From positions 1 to 6,106 of the forward strand of contig JBAZCN010000182.1 in NCBI GenBank assembly GCA_041655035.1: a stretch of 6,106 bases of DNA. The letters are read 5' to 3'. This document shows, one piece after another, positions 1 to 5,854 of the stretch; the stretch's first letter is position 1, and every line of letters begins with the position of its first letter. Below the pieces are notes generated by a model that saw nothing but the letters and a program-made list of their open reading frames with translations, was not told the origin of the DNA and did no database searches. Made by a program: the position numbers and the translations under genes. Origin of the DNA: NAT127 sp041655035. GTDB taxonomy: Bacteria > Pseudomonadota > Gammaproteobacteria > Pseudomonadales > Porticoccaceae.

Positions 1-50
1 AGACCGCCGGCGGCGCCGGTGATGACGATACGTTTGCCGGAGAGGCTCAT
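1..50 (-). CDS. Short-chain dehydrogenase/reductase, N-terminus only (partial)
   Basis: The reverse strand reads MSLSGKRIVITGAAGGL from an ATG at 50-48 and then leaves the window. A short beta strand (RIVITG) followed by TGAAGG is the start of the Rossmann fold and the TGxxxGxG dinucleotide-binding motif of classical SDR enzymes, which oxidise or reduce alcohols and ketones with NAD(P). The start is well supported: AAGGAG lies 7 nt upstream of the ATG on the minus strand. The gene is divergent from the P450 and shares its promoter gap, so oxidation of the alcohol made by the P450 is a natural role, but this is inference. Only 16 full codons are visible, so cofactor preference, the catalytic Tyr-Lys pair and the substrate cannot be judged. 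An NAD-dependent epimerase-type protein is a less likely alternative. Confidence 0.75.
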   Translation of the reverse strand, partial: MSLSGKRIVITGAAGG

Positions 51-129
51 GATGTGGCTCCTTGATGTGATGGCCGTGGGTTAATGTTATGGCCGCGGCC
101 TTCGAGGTCCGATTCGGCGACGACCCACT

Positions 130-147
130 AGCTGACAAAGTGTCAGC
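130..147. promoter_or_regulatory. Putative repressor operator, copy 1 (perfect palindrome)
   Basis: AGCTGACAAAGTGTCAGC contains a perfect 7-bp inverted repeat, GCTGACA/TGTCAGC, with a 3-bp spacer (131-147). It lies 80 bp upstream of the SDR start and about 180 bp upstream of the P450 start. Closely related elements occur in the two other promoter gaps (4041-4058 and 5837-5854). The size and dyad symmetry fit a TetR-family or similar dimeric repressor. The regulator gene is not in the window. Confidence 0.6.
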
Positions 148-189
148 AATGGTAGGTTCTAAGGCGGCGCCGATCAAGCGTACCGCTTT

Positions 190-227
190 TTGCAACGGCT
201 GGGTGGGCGATTGTAACGGTTGGCTGG
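190..227 (+). promoter_or_regulatory. Two 17-bp direct repeats with 21-bp period, AraC/XylS-type activator site
   Basis: TTGCAACGGCTGGGTGG (190-206) and TTGTAACGGTTGGCTGG (211-227) match at 14 of 17 positions and are separated by 4 bp. That is the half-site length and spacing of AraC/XylS-type tandem sites. Each repeat also resembles the XylS half-site TGCA-N6-GGNTA (TGCA-N6-GGGTG and TGTA-N6-GGCTG). The pair lies upstream of the candidate P450 promoters at 256-284 and 283-310, as expected for an activator of the P450 gene. Binding by an AraC-family protein is inference; none is encoded here. Confidence 0.45.
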
Positions 228-282
228 CCGAATTGCCGGCAGCGATGCATACCGTTTGACGATCCGCCCCGCAGAGGTTATG

Positions 283-310
283 TTGCCAGCCGGTCAGAAG
301 CTCATATATT
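283..310 (+). promoter_or_regulatory. Putative sigma-70 promoter of the P450 gene
   Basis: TTGCCA (283-288) and TATATT (305-310) each match consensus at 5 of 6 positions, with a 16-bp spacer. Transcription would start around 316-318, leaving a 5' leader of about 20 nt before the GTG start at 338. A second, overlapping candidate is TTGACG (256-261) with TATGTT (279-284) and a 17-bp spacer. Either could be used. Confidence 0.45.
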
Positions 311-324
311 CTGCAAATAAACAT

Positions 325-330
325 GAGGAG
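325..330 (+). promoter_or_regulatory. Ribosome binding site deciding the P450 start
   Basis: GAGGAG at 325-330 is a strong Shine-Dalgarno match placed 7 nt before the GTG at 338. The upstream in-frame ATG at 323 has no purine-rich site before it and would begin only a few bases after the predicted transcription start. The GTG is therefore preferred. Confidence 0.65.
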
Positions 331-337
331 CGACGTC

Positions 338-1552
338 GTGCTGCAAGCTTTTTCCGGTGATATCCCCGGCCACGTACCCAACGATCTGGTGAGGTCCTAT
401 CCGTTGCGACTCGGCGCGGAAACCTACGACAATCCGTTCGAGACCATCATTCCCGAAATGCATCGGGGGCCGGCAGCCTACTGGGCGCCTGATGCCTGGT
501 CAGGTGTGTCGCCGGCGTGGATTTTCCGCCGCGCCGCGGACATCACCCAGATCTACCTGGATACCGAGCACTTCTCCAGCAAGGATTTCGCGCCGTTCGC
601 CATGCTCTTGCAGGAGAACTGGAATGTCCTGCCGGTGGAGTCCGATCCCCCGCAGCATATCCATTACCGGACACTGTTCAACCCGCTGTTCTCACCGCGC
701 CGGATCGCCGAACTCGACGAGCGGATCCGCTACCATGCGCGCAGTTATATCGACAGGTTCAAGGATAGCGACCACTGCGATTTCATCGCCGATTTTGCCG
801 CGCGTTTCCCCATTGCGGTGTTCCTGGAGCTTTTCGGGCTGCCCATCGACGAGGTGGAGCAGTTTCTCGCCTGGGAGGACGACCTGCTCCACAACCCCGA
901 CATCGCCTGTATCGCCGATGCAACCCGGGCGGTAAAAACCTATGTGATGGGCGTGGTGGCCCAGCGCCGGGAGCAGCCCCGCGACGATCTGCTCAGCTAT
1001 TTCGCCAACTGCCAGGTAAACGGCCAGCCGGCCAGCGACGATGAGATCTGGGGTTTCTGCTTCAACCTGTATCTGGGCGGGCTCGACACCGTCACCACCA
1101 ACCTCGGCTGGCAGTTTCGCCATCTGGCTACCCATCCCGAGCATCAGGAAGCGCTGCGCAACAATCCCGAGTTGATTCCCGATGCGGTCGAGGAAATGCT
1201 GCGCGCCTATTCGGCGGTCACCACCGGCCGGCAGTGTATCAAGCCGGTGACCGTCGGCGGCGTGCAACTGCTGCCCGGCGACCGGGTGATGGTATCGACC
1301 ACCCTCGGCAGCACCGATCCGGAGGCCTACGAGGATCCCTTCGAAGTGCGGTTCGACCGCAAGTCGCGTCACCTGGCCTTCGGTTCCGGCGTGCACAACT
1401 GTGTGGGCCTGCGCCTGGCGCGCCGGGAGTTGCATGTCGCCATGGCGGAAGTCCTCGCCGCCCTGCCAACCTTCCGGCTCGCGCCGGACGCGCGGATCCT
1501 GACGCGCCTGGGCGGCGTGATGGCCCAGGACCAGCTGCCCCTGGTGTGGTAG
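338..1552 (+). CDS. Cytochrome P450, P450cam/CYP101-like
   Basis: This is a soluble bacterial class I cytochrome P450 of 404 residues from the GTG start (an in-frame ATG at 323 would give 409). It should hydroxylate an unactivated C-H bond using O2 and electrons from a ferredoxin and ferredoxin reductase, neither of which is in the window. Visible motifs, numbered from GTG: the I-helix oxygen-activation motif GGLDTV with Asp250-Thr251, the K-helix ExxR (EMLR, 286-289), and the heme loop FGSGVHNCVG with the iron ligand Cys355. P450cam-like blocks run throughout: HVPNDLV near the start, EHFSS, SDPPQ, CDFIADFAARFPI, GGLDTV, LARREL, and the end LPLVW. Length and the Cys position (357 in P450cam) agree closely. 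Trp95 occupies the place of P450cam Tyr96, which hydrogen-bonds camphor, so the substrate probably differs. The gene is divergent from an SDR and likely controlled by the direct repeats at 190-227. CYP111 and other terpene P450s are alternatives at the subfamily level. Confidence 0.93.
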   Translation: MLQAFSGDIPGHVPNDLVRSYPLRLGAETYDNPFETIIPEMHRGPAAYWAPDAWSGVSPAWIFRRAADITQIYLDTEHFSSKDFAPFAMLLQENWNVLPVESDPPQHIHYRTLFNPLFSPRRIAELDERIRYHARSYIDRFKDSDHCDFIADFAARFPIAVFLELFGLPIDEVEQFLAWEDDLLHNPDIACIADATRAVKTYVMGVVAQRREQPRDDLLSYFANCQVNGQPASDDEIWGFCFNLYLGGLDTVTTNLGWQFRHLATHPEHQEALRNNPELIPDAVEEMLRAYSAVTTGRQCIKPVTVGGVQLLPGDRVMVSTTLGSTDPEAYEDPFEVRFDRKSRHLAFGSGVHNCVGLRLARRELHVAMAEVLAALPTFRLAPDARILTRLGGVMAQDQLPLVW

Positions 1553-1584
1553 TCGTCATGCGCGAGCTGGCGACAGCCCAATAG

Positions 1585-1609
1585 GGTGCGCTGAGGCACG
1601 AAGCGCACC
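1585..1609. repeat. GC-rich hairpin between convergent genes (REP-like or bidirectional terminator)
   Basis: GGTGCGC (1585-1591) pairs perfectly with GCGCACC (1603-1609) across an 11-nt loop, in the 77-bp gap between the convergent P450 and acyl-CoA dehydrogenase genes. There is no T-tract on either side, so it is not a standard intrinsic terminator. From general knowledge, intergenic elements of the form TAGGGTGCGC...GCGCACC recur in many proteobacterial genomes, so a dispersed REP-like element is the best guess. Its position would also suit transcript 3'-end protection. Confidence 0.45.
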
Positions 1610-1629
1610 AGGGAAATCCGCGAAACGCG

Positions 1630-3987
1630 TCAGGCCTCAGCCCGCAGACCCAATACATTCTTGGCGAGAATATCCCTCTGCACCTCGTTACAGCCCGCAT
1701 AAATGGTGCCCGGCCGCGACATGGCCAATTGCCAGTATAAGTCGGTGGCGATGGCGCCGACCTTCACCTGCCCGGTAATGGCGCCCAGTTCATCGCCGAT
1801 GTCGAGGTTGAATTCAGTGATGCGCTGGGTCAGTTCGGTAATATAGATCTTGAGGGCCGAAGCTTCCGGGCCTATCTCCTCGCCGCTCTCCACCCGTTGG
1901 CAGATGGCTTCATACCATTGCCGGTAGTCGTGCAGGTCCGCGGCCAACTGCGCCAGACGGTCCAGCACCGCCTGGTCCCGGTCGCCGCCGGTTTCCACCA
2001 CCAGTTGCCGGGCCAGCATCATCGCCTTGGTGGCGAGGTTGGGGCTCGCCAGCCAGATGCGCTCGTGGCCGAGCAGGGCCTTGGCCACGGTCCAGCCTTC
2101 GTCGAGCGGGCCCACCAGGTTGGCGGCGGGTACTTTGACATCGCTGAAGAACACTTCGCACAGCTCTTCCTCGCCGGCGATGTGCCTGATCGGCCGGATC
2201 TCGACACCGGGTAGGGTCAGGTCGATGAGCAGAAAGCTGATACCCTGCTGTTTCCTGCCATAGTTGCCGGTGCGCACCAGCGCATAGAGGTGGGTTGCTT
2301 CCATGGCCAGGGTGGTCCAGATCTTCTGGCCGTTGACGATGAAATGCTCACCTTCGCGCACCGCGCTGGTGCGCAGGCTGGCGAGATCGGAGCCGGCGTT
2401 GGGTTCCGAGTAGCCCTGGGCCCAGTAGTCCTCGCAGGCCAGGATGCGCGGCAGGTAGCGGCGCTTCTGCTCTTCGGTGCCGTGTTTCATCAGCGTCGGA
2501 CCGAGCTGGGTGACGCCGTTGTCGATCATCCGCGCCACGCCGATGCGCTCCATTTCCTCGTTGTAGATGCGCTGCTTGCGAAACGACAGGCCGAGGCCGC
2601 CGTACTCCCGCGGCCATTCCGGAGCCCGCCAGCCACACTGGTGGACCAGGCGCATCCACTCCCGGGTTTCGGCGCCGTTCATCCGCCGGAAGGGGCGCAG
2701 GTAGTCCTGGCGCAGATGGGTCGGGTAATGAGCGTCGAGAAAGGCGCGAAAACGCTGGCGGAACTCGTCGTCGGGCAGGCCATCGACGTTCTCGCCGGGG
2801 GTGACATGGGTGGCGGGCGCGGAGGACGCGGCGTTTGCGACGCGGTCGTTGCGGTGGCTGTCATGGCGGCCCTGACCGTGGAAGTCCTGGGCGGCAATGA
2901 ACCCGCGGCGGTGACGGCGGGCGCTGCCCAGCCAGGCGGCGCCGAACAGGGCGGCGCGCAGGTGATGGCCGACGCCGCCTTCCTCGACGAAACCCATGGC
3001 GCCGTGCATCTGGATCGCTTCGCGGACCACCCGCAGCGCGGCGTCGGCGCCGCGGGCCTTGGCCGCGGCGATCGCGGTGAGGGTGTCGGCGGCGAGCGGC
3101 GCGTCGGCGTAGCGGGCCAGCGCGTGGCGCCAGCCGGCATTGGCCAGTTCGAGCTGGATATGGAGATCGGCGCAACGGTGGCGCAGCGCCTGGAAGCTGC
3201 CCAGGGGCTTGCCGAACTGCTGGCGATCGCGGAGGTGGGTGAGGGTTTTGTCGAGGCAGCTGGCGGCAGCGCCCGCCAGCCAGGCGCACAGGGCGATCCT
3301 GCCGGCGGCGAGAGCGACAGCCAGGGCCTGGGTCGCGGTCTCGCCACGACTCAGGATACCGAGCGCGGGGGCATCGCTGAAGGTGATGGTAGCGAGGCTG
3401 CCGGAGCCTGCCGGCGCGCGGTCGACGGCTACGCCCCGGGCATCGGCGGCGATGGCGGCGAGCACCGGCTGGCCGTCGCCATCATCGGCCAAGACCAGCA
3501 CGATGCCGTCTCCGGCGACATCGGCAACCGCCACCTTGCGACCGTGCAGGTCGCCGTCCCGATAGCGGGTGGCGCCGGCGACGGGGTCGAGCTGGCCGAT
3601 ATGTTCCTGCCAGGCCAGGCTGATCATCGTCGCGCCGCCGGCCAGCCGTTCGGCGAGCTGCCCCGCGAGGGCGGATTCTCCACACTGGGCCAGCAGGATG
3701 GCCGGCATCAGGGCATTGGCGACAAAGGGCGCGGGGATCAGCCAGCGGCCGAGGCCGCCGGCGATCAGTGCGGCCTCGTCGAGACCGAGACCCGAACCGC
3801 CAAGGTATTCCGGCAGCGCGAGGCCCAGCCAGCCCAGTTCGGCGAGCTGCTGCCACAGGGCGGTGTCGGGCCGGGGCGGGGTGTCGGCGATCGCCGCCTG
3901 GGCGAATGGGTGGTGCTCGCGCCAGTCGCGGCAAAAACCGTTGAGGCTGTCGAGGAGCAGGGTATGCAGTTCATTATCGGTGGTCAT
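1630..3987 (-). CDS. Two-module (fused) acyl-CoA dehydrogenase
   Basis: This 785-residue protein holds two acyl-CoA dehydrogenase modules, where a normal ACAD has about 380 residues. The N-terminal module (about 1-365) ends with the C-terminal helical bundle motifs RQQFGKPLGSFQAL (255) and QMHGAMGFVEE (326), but lacks the flavin/substrate motif SEPxAGSD. A polar linker follows (about 368-403). The C-terminal module (about 404-785) has YSEPNAGSDLASLRT (526), GQKIWTT (553), HERIW (641) and AGCNEVQRDIL (764). Ala replaces the Glu of medium-chain enzymes in the last motif, whereas Glu642 in HERIW sits at the isovaleryl-/long-chain-type catalytic base position. One active and one structural half per chain recalls the alpha2beta2 steroid ACADs and the fused FadE34 (ChsE3) of mycobacteria. 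The likely reaction is alpha,beta-desaturation of a bulky cyclic acyl-CoA. The start at 3987 is preferred over an in-frame ATG at 4077, which would place the operator and promoter inside the coding region. It is divergent from the isochorismatase/monooxygenase operon. Confidence 0.88.
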   Translation of the reverse strand: MTTDNELHTLLLDSLNGFCRDWREHHPFAQAAIADTPPRPDTALWQQLAELGWLGLALPEYLGGSGLGLDEAALIAGGLGRWLIPAPFVANALMPAILLAQCGESALAGQLAERLAGGATMISLAWQEHIGQLDPVAGATRYRDGDLHGRKVAVADVAGDGIVLVLADDGDGQPVLAAIAADARGVAVDRAPAGSGSLATITFSDAPALGILSRGETATQALAVALAAGRIALCAWLAGAAASCLDKTLTHLRDRQQFGKPLGSFQALRHRCADLHIQLELANAGWRHALARYADAPLAADTLTAIAAAKARGADAALRVVREAIQMHGAMGFVEEGGVGHHLRAALFGAAWLGSARRHRRGFIAAQDFHGQGRHDSHRNDRVANAASSAPATHVTPGENVDGLPDDEFRQRFRAFLDAHYPTHLRQDYLRPFRRMNGAETREWMRLVHQCGWRAPEWPREYGGLGLSFRKQRIYNEEMERIGVARMIDNGVTQLGPTLMKHGTEEQKRRYLPRILACEDYWAQGYSEPNAGSDLASLRTSAVREGEHFIVNGQKIWTTLAMEATHLYALVRTGNYGRKQQGISFLLIDLTLPGVEIRPIRHIAGEEELCEVFFSDVKVPAANLVGPLDEGWTVAKALLGHERIWLASPNLATKAMMLARQLVVETGGDRDQAVLDRLAQLAADLHDYRQWYEAICQRVESGEEIGPEASALKIYITELTQRITEFNLDIGDELGAITGQVKVGAIATDLYWQLAMSRPGTIYAGCNEVQRDILAKNVLGLRAEA

Positions 3988-4040
3988 GGCTGGATATGCG
4001 TGCTCGTGGGTGTTGTGTCGAGGGGCCAAATGTGTAGAAT

Positions 4041-4058
4041 AGCTGACATAGTGTAAGT
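4041..4058. promoter_or_regulatory. Putative repressor operator, copy 2
   Basis: AGCTGACATAGTGTAAGT matches copy 1 (130-147) at 15 of 18 positions, with a weaker right half-site. It lies in the divergent gap, 54 bp from the acyl-CoA dehydrogenase start (3987) and 90 bp from the isochorismatase-like start (4149), and overlaps the -10 of a candidate minus-strand promoter. The similarity to copy 3 extends outward: 4038-4061 and 5834-5857 share 19 of 24 bases, from AAT on the left to TTT on the right. Confidence 0.55.
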
Positions 4059-4077
4059 TTTTATGCCGGACGGTCAA
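4050..4077 (-). promoter_or_regulatory. Putative promoter of the acyl-CoA dehydrogenase gene
   Basis: On the minus strand TTGACC (4077-4072, 5 of 6) and TACACT (4055-4050, 4 of 6) are separated by 16 bp. The predicted transcript would begin near 4043 and give a leader of about 55 nt before the ATG at 3987. The -10 lies inside the operator at 4041-4058, so a bound repressor would occlude polymerase. The -10 match is weak. Confidence 0.35.
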
Positions 4078-4148
4078 CCGCTTTTGCAGCTGATTGGCCG
4101 GCAGATGCCAACGACCGGTAGATACTAACGATAAGTACGAGGTGATTC

Positions 4149-4769
4149 ATGATTCGCGGTCTCGAGTCCGGGCGCAAGGCGGCCCTGCTCATCAGTGAAT
4201 GCCAGCGCGGCGTCATCGAACGCGGCATGACGGATTTCGAGGGTCTGGCCGAGCAGGTGGAGGAGCGGCGCATACTGGGGCGCATCGCCGGCCTGGCCGA
4301 GGTCTTCCGCGCCCGCCACTGGCCGGTGTTCCATCTTCACGTGGCTCACCAGCCGGATTATGCCGATCTGCCCATCACCAGCCTGATCATGTCGCGCAGC
4401 AAGAAAAACGGGCGCATGCGCCTGGGCTCGGCGGAAGTCGAATCGGCGCCGGAAGTGGCGCCGGTGGCGGGAGATATCGTCCACAGCCGCAGCTTCAGCC
4501 TGCTCGGGTTCAACGGCACCGATCTCGACGCCCAGCTGCGCCATCGCGGCGTGCAGACCCTGGTGGTGACGGGAGTGTCCACCAATATCGCCATCAACGG
4601 TCTGGCGCTGTGTGGTTCCGACCTCGGTTACCAGGTGGTGGTGCCGGAGGACTGTACTGCTGGCGCGAGCCTCGAGAGTCATGTTTTCATGGTCGCCAAC
4701 GCGCTGCCGTTGTACGCGACATTGACCACCAGCGCGGACCTGGTCGAGCAGCTGGCGCGCCAGGGCTAG
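4149..4769 (+). CDS. Isochorismatase-fold hydrolase-like protein without catalytic Cys
   Basis: The protein has 206 residues, the usual length for the isochorismatase/cysteine hydrolase family, and a recognisable fold: first strand AALLISECQRGV, then FNGTDLDAQLRHRGVQTLVVTGVSTNIAI and LGYQVVVPEDCTAG. The family triad is Asp-Lys-Cys. Here the Asp position is Glu17 (ISECQ), the Lys position near 113 reads HSRS, and the Cys position of TNxCV is Ala148 (TNIAI). Standard thiol-based amidase chemistry is therefore not expected. From memory, similar cysteine-less members (pattern QEvQ...GVSVNVAI) are common in actinobacteria and other degraders, so this is probably an established subfamily rather than decay. 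GAGGT at 4139-4143 supports the ATG start. It is the first gene of an operon with the luciferase-like monooxygenase 48 bp downstream. The reaction is unknown; hydrolysis of an ester, amide or enol ether is possible. Confidence 0.85.
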   Translation: MIRGLESGRKAALLISECQRGVIERGMTDFEGLAEQVEERRILGRIAGLAEVFRARHWPVFHLHVAHQPDYADLPITSLIMSRSKKNGRMRLGSAEVESAPEVAPVAGDIVHSRSFSLLGFNGTDLDAQLRHRGVQTLVVTGVSTNIAINGLALCGSDLGYQVVVPEDCTAGASLESHVFMVANALPLYATLTTSADLVEQLARQG

Positions 4770-4817
4770 CCCGCCCAGCCATCCGACCACCGACCAACAA
4801 TAAAACCGGAGTCACTG

Positions 4818-5801
4818 ATGTTTACCCTGCGTTTTGATTTCCGCCTGTCACCCGCCTCGCCGGCGACCATGGGCGAGCAGTACGCCGCGGCCCTCGACAT
4901 GACCCGCTGGGGCGAGTCGGCAGGGGCCCTCAATGCCCTGTTCTGCCAGCACCATGCATCGGCCGACGGCTACCTGCCGTCACCCCTGCTGATCGCCTCG
5001 GCCGCCGCCGCACAGACCAGCCGCCTGCCGATCACCGTCGGCGCGCTGTTGTTGCTGATGTACGACCCGGTGAAGCTGGCGGAGGACATCGCAGTGCTCG
5101 ACCACCTGAGCGCTGGGCGGGTCAACTATATCGTCGGCCTGGGTTATCGCGATGTCGAGTACGCGATGTTCGGCATCGATCCCTCGACTCGCGGCAAATT
5201 GATGGAAGAGTATCTGGACGTGCTGGTGCGGGCGCTGGGCGGCGATACCTTCACCTGGCGGGAGCGCACAGTGACGGTGCGCCCGCGACCGCGCACCGCC
5301 AATGCCGGAATGCTGGGCTATGGCGGCGGCACGGTGGCGGCGGCACGTCGCGCCGGTAGCCGGGGCATGACCTTTATGCCGCAGAGCGCCGAGCCCAAAC
5401 TGCAGGCGGCTTACGACGAGGCGGCGGCGCAGGCGGGCCATGCGACGGGCAACTACCGGGTGGTGCCGAAGGGCTTCCCGACCTCGTTGTTCGTCGCCGA
5501 GGATGTCGACAAGGCGTGGCGGGAGATCGGCCCCTACCTGCTGCACGATGCGGTGGTGTACAGCGAGTGGATGGACGCGGCGGGAATGGGGGCGAGCACC
5601 TATTCGGCGGCGAAGACCGTGGACCAGTTGCGCGCCGAGAACGGCAGCTACCGGATCGTGACACCGGAGGATGCTGTGGCGCTGGTCAAGCAATACGGCT
5701 TTCTCGGTTTGCACCCGCAGTGCGGGGGGATTCCGCCGGCCCTCGCCTGGACCTCCCTGCGGCTGATCGAGGACCAGGTACTGCCGGCGTTGACAGGCTA
5801 G
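4818..5801 (+). CDS. Luciferase-like (LLM class) flavin-dependent monooxygenase
   Basis: The protein has 327 residues with the bacterial luciferase-like TIM-barrel signature. There is a His pair near the N-terminus (FCQHH, 42-46), a strand ITVGALLLL, and the hallmark block LAEDIAVLDHLSAGRVNYIVGLGYRDVEYAMFGI (87-120). Enzymes of this class use reduced FMN or F420 to monooxygenate or dehydrogenate substrates. In proteobacteria FMN, supplied by a separate reductase, is more usual. Diketocamphane monooxygenases (type II Baeyer-Villiger enzymes) belong to the same superfamily, so lactone formation from a cyclic ketone is attractive next to a P450cam-like enzyme and an SDR, but the sequence alone does not prove it. 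GGAG at 4808-4811, 6 nt before the ATG, supports the start. It is probably co-transcribed with the isochorismatase-like gene, since no promoter is evident in the 48-bp gap. Confidence 0.9.
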   Translation: MFTLRFDFRLSPASPATMGEQYAAALDMTRWGESAGALNALFCQHHASADGYLPSPLLIASAAAAQTSRLPITVGALLLLMYDPVKLAEDIAVLDHLSAGRVNYIVGLGYRDVEYAMFGIDPSTRGKLMEEYLDVLVRALGGDTFTWRERTVTVRPRPRTANAGMLGYGGGTVAAARRAGSRGMTFMPQSAEPKLQAAYDEAAAQAGHATGNYRVVPKGFPTSLFVAEDVDKAWREIGPYLLHDAVVYSEWMDAAGMGASTYSAAKTVDQLRAENGSYRIVTPEDAVALVKQYGFLGLHPQCGGIPPALAWTSLRLIEDQVLPALTG

Positions 5802-5802
5802 C

Positions 5803-5829
5803 GGCGGGGCCGCCCACGCTGTTGTTTTT
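5803..5829 (+). terminator. Weak candidate terminator after the LLM gene
   Basis: Immediately after the stop codon GGCGGGGCCGCC (5803-5814) can form a small GC-only hairpin (4 bp with a GGGC loop), followed after about 10 nt by five T (5825-5829). The stem is short and the T-run is displaced, so termination here may be leaky. The T-rich stretch also forms the -35 of the next candidate promoter. Confidence 0.25.
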
Positions 5830-5850
5830 GAATAATAGCTGACGTATGAT
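5822..5850 (+). promoter_or_regulatory. Putative promoter of the Rieske oxygenase gene
   Basis: TTGTTT (5822-5827) and TATGAT (5845-5850, 5 of 6) are separated by 17 bp. The -10 box lies inside operator copy 3, so repression by occlusion is the expected mode. The -35 matches consensus only in its TTG. The transcript would have a leader of about 115 nt. Confidence 0.4.
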
Positions 5851-5854
5851 TAGT
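5837..5854. promoter_or_regulatory. Putative repressor operator, copy 3
   Basis: AGCTGACGTATGATTAGT shares AGCTGAC, the central A, and T.AG with copies 1 and 2. Its right half is the most degraded of the three. It lies upstream of the Rieske oxygenase gene and over its candidate -10 box. The match to copy 2 extends to 19 of 24 bases over 5834-5857. Confidence 0.5.

Noticed and set aside
91..100. Palindrome GGCCGCGGCC in the SDR/P450 gap
   Set aside because: A short GC-only palindrome is expected by chance in GC-rich DNA, and it has no matching copy in the other promoter gaps.
246..261. Possible third AraC-like repeat (TGCATACCGTTTGAC)
   Set aside because: It resembles the repeats at 190-227 only in TGCA, and its spacing (about 55 bp) is not a multiple of 21.
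692..1435. A 247-codon open frame on the minus strand opposite the P450
   Set aside because: It has no family motifs and fully overlaps a P450 with all hallmark motifs in the other strand.
2290..4056. A 588-codon open frame on the plus strand opposite the acyl-CoA dehydrogenase gene
   Set aside because: It is an antisense shadow caused by high GC at third positions. The protein is low-complexity Gly/Ala/Val with no recognisable motifs, while the minus strand gives a clear ACAD.
3988..4077. A 30-residue N-terminal extension of the acyl-CoA dehydrogenase starting at ATG 4077
   Set aside because: It would place the operator (4041-4058) and the likely promoter inside the coding region, the residues do not resemble an ACAD N-terminus, and the ATG at 3987 begins a typical one.
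4125..4790. A 221-codon open frame on the minus strand opposite the isochorismatase-like gene
   Set aside because: It is a shadow frame with no recognisable domain; the plus strand has a ribosome binding site and conserved fold motifs.
4980..5714. A 244-codon open frame on the minus strand opposite the luciferase-like gene
   Set aside because: Its composition is Arg/His/Gln-rich without motifs, and it lies wholly inside the well-supported LLM gene.
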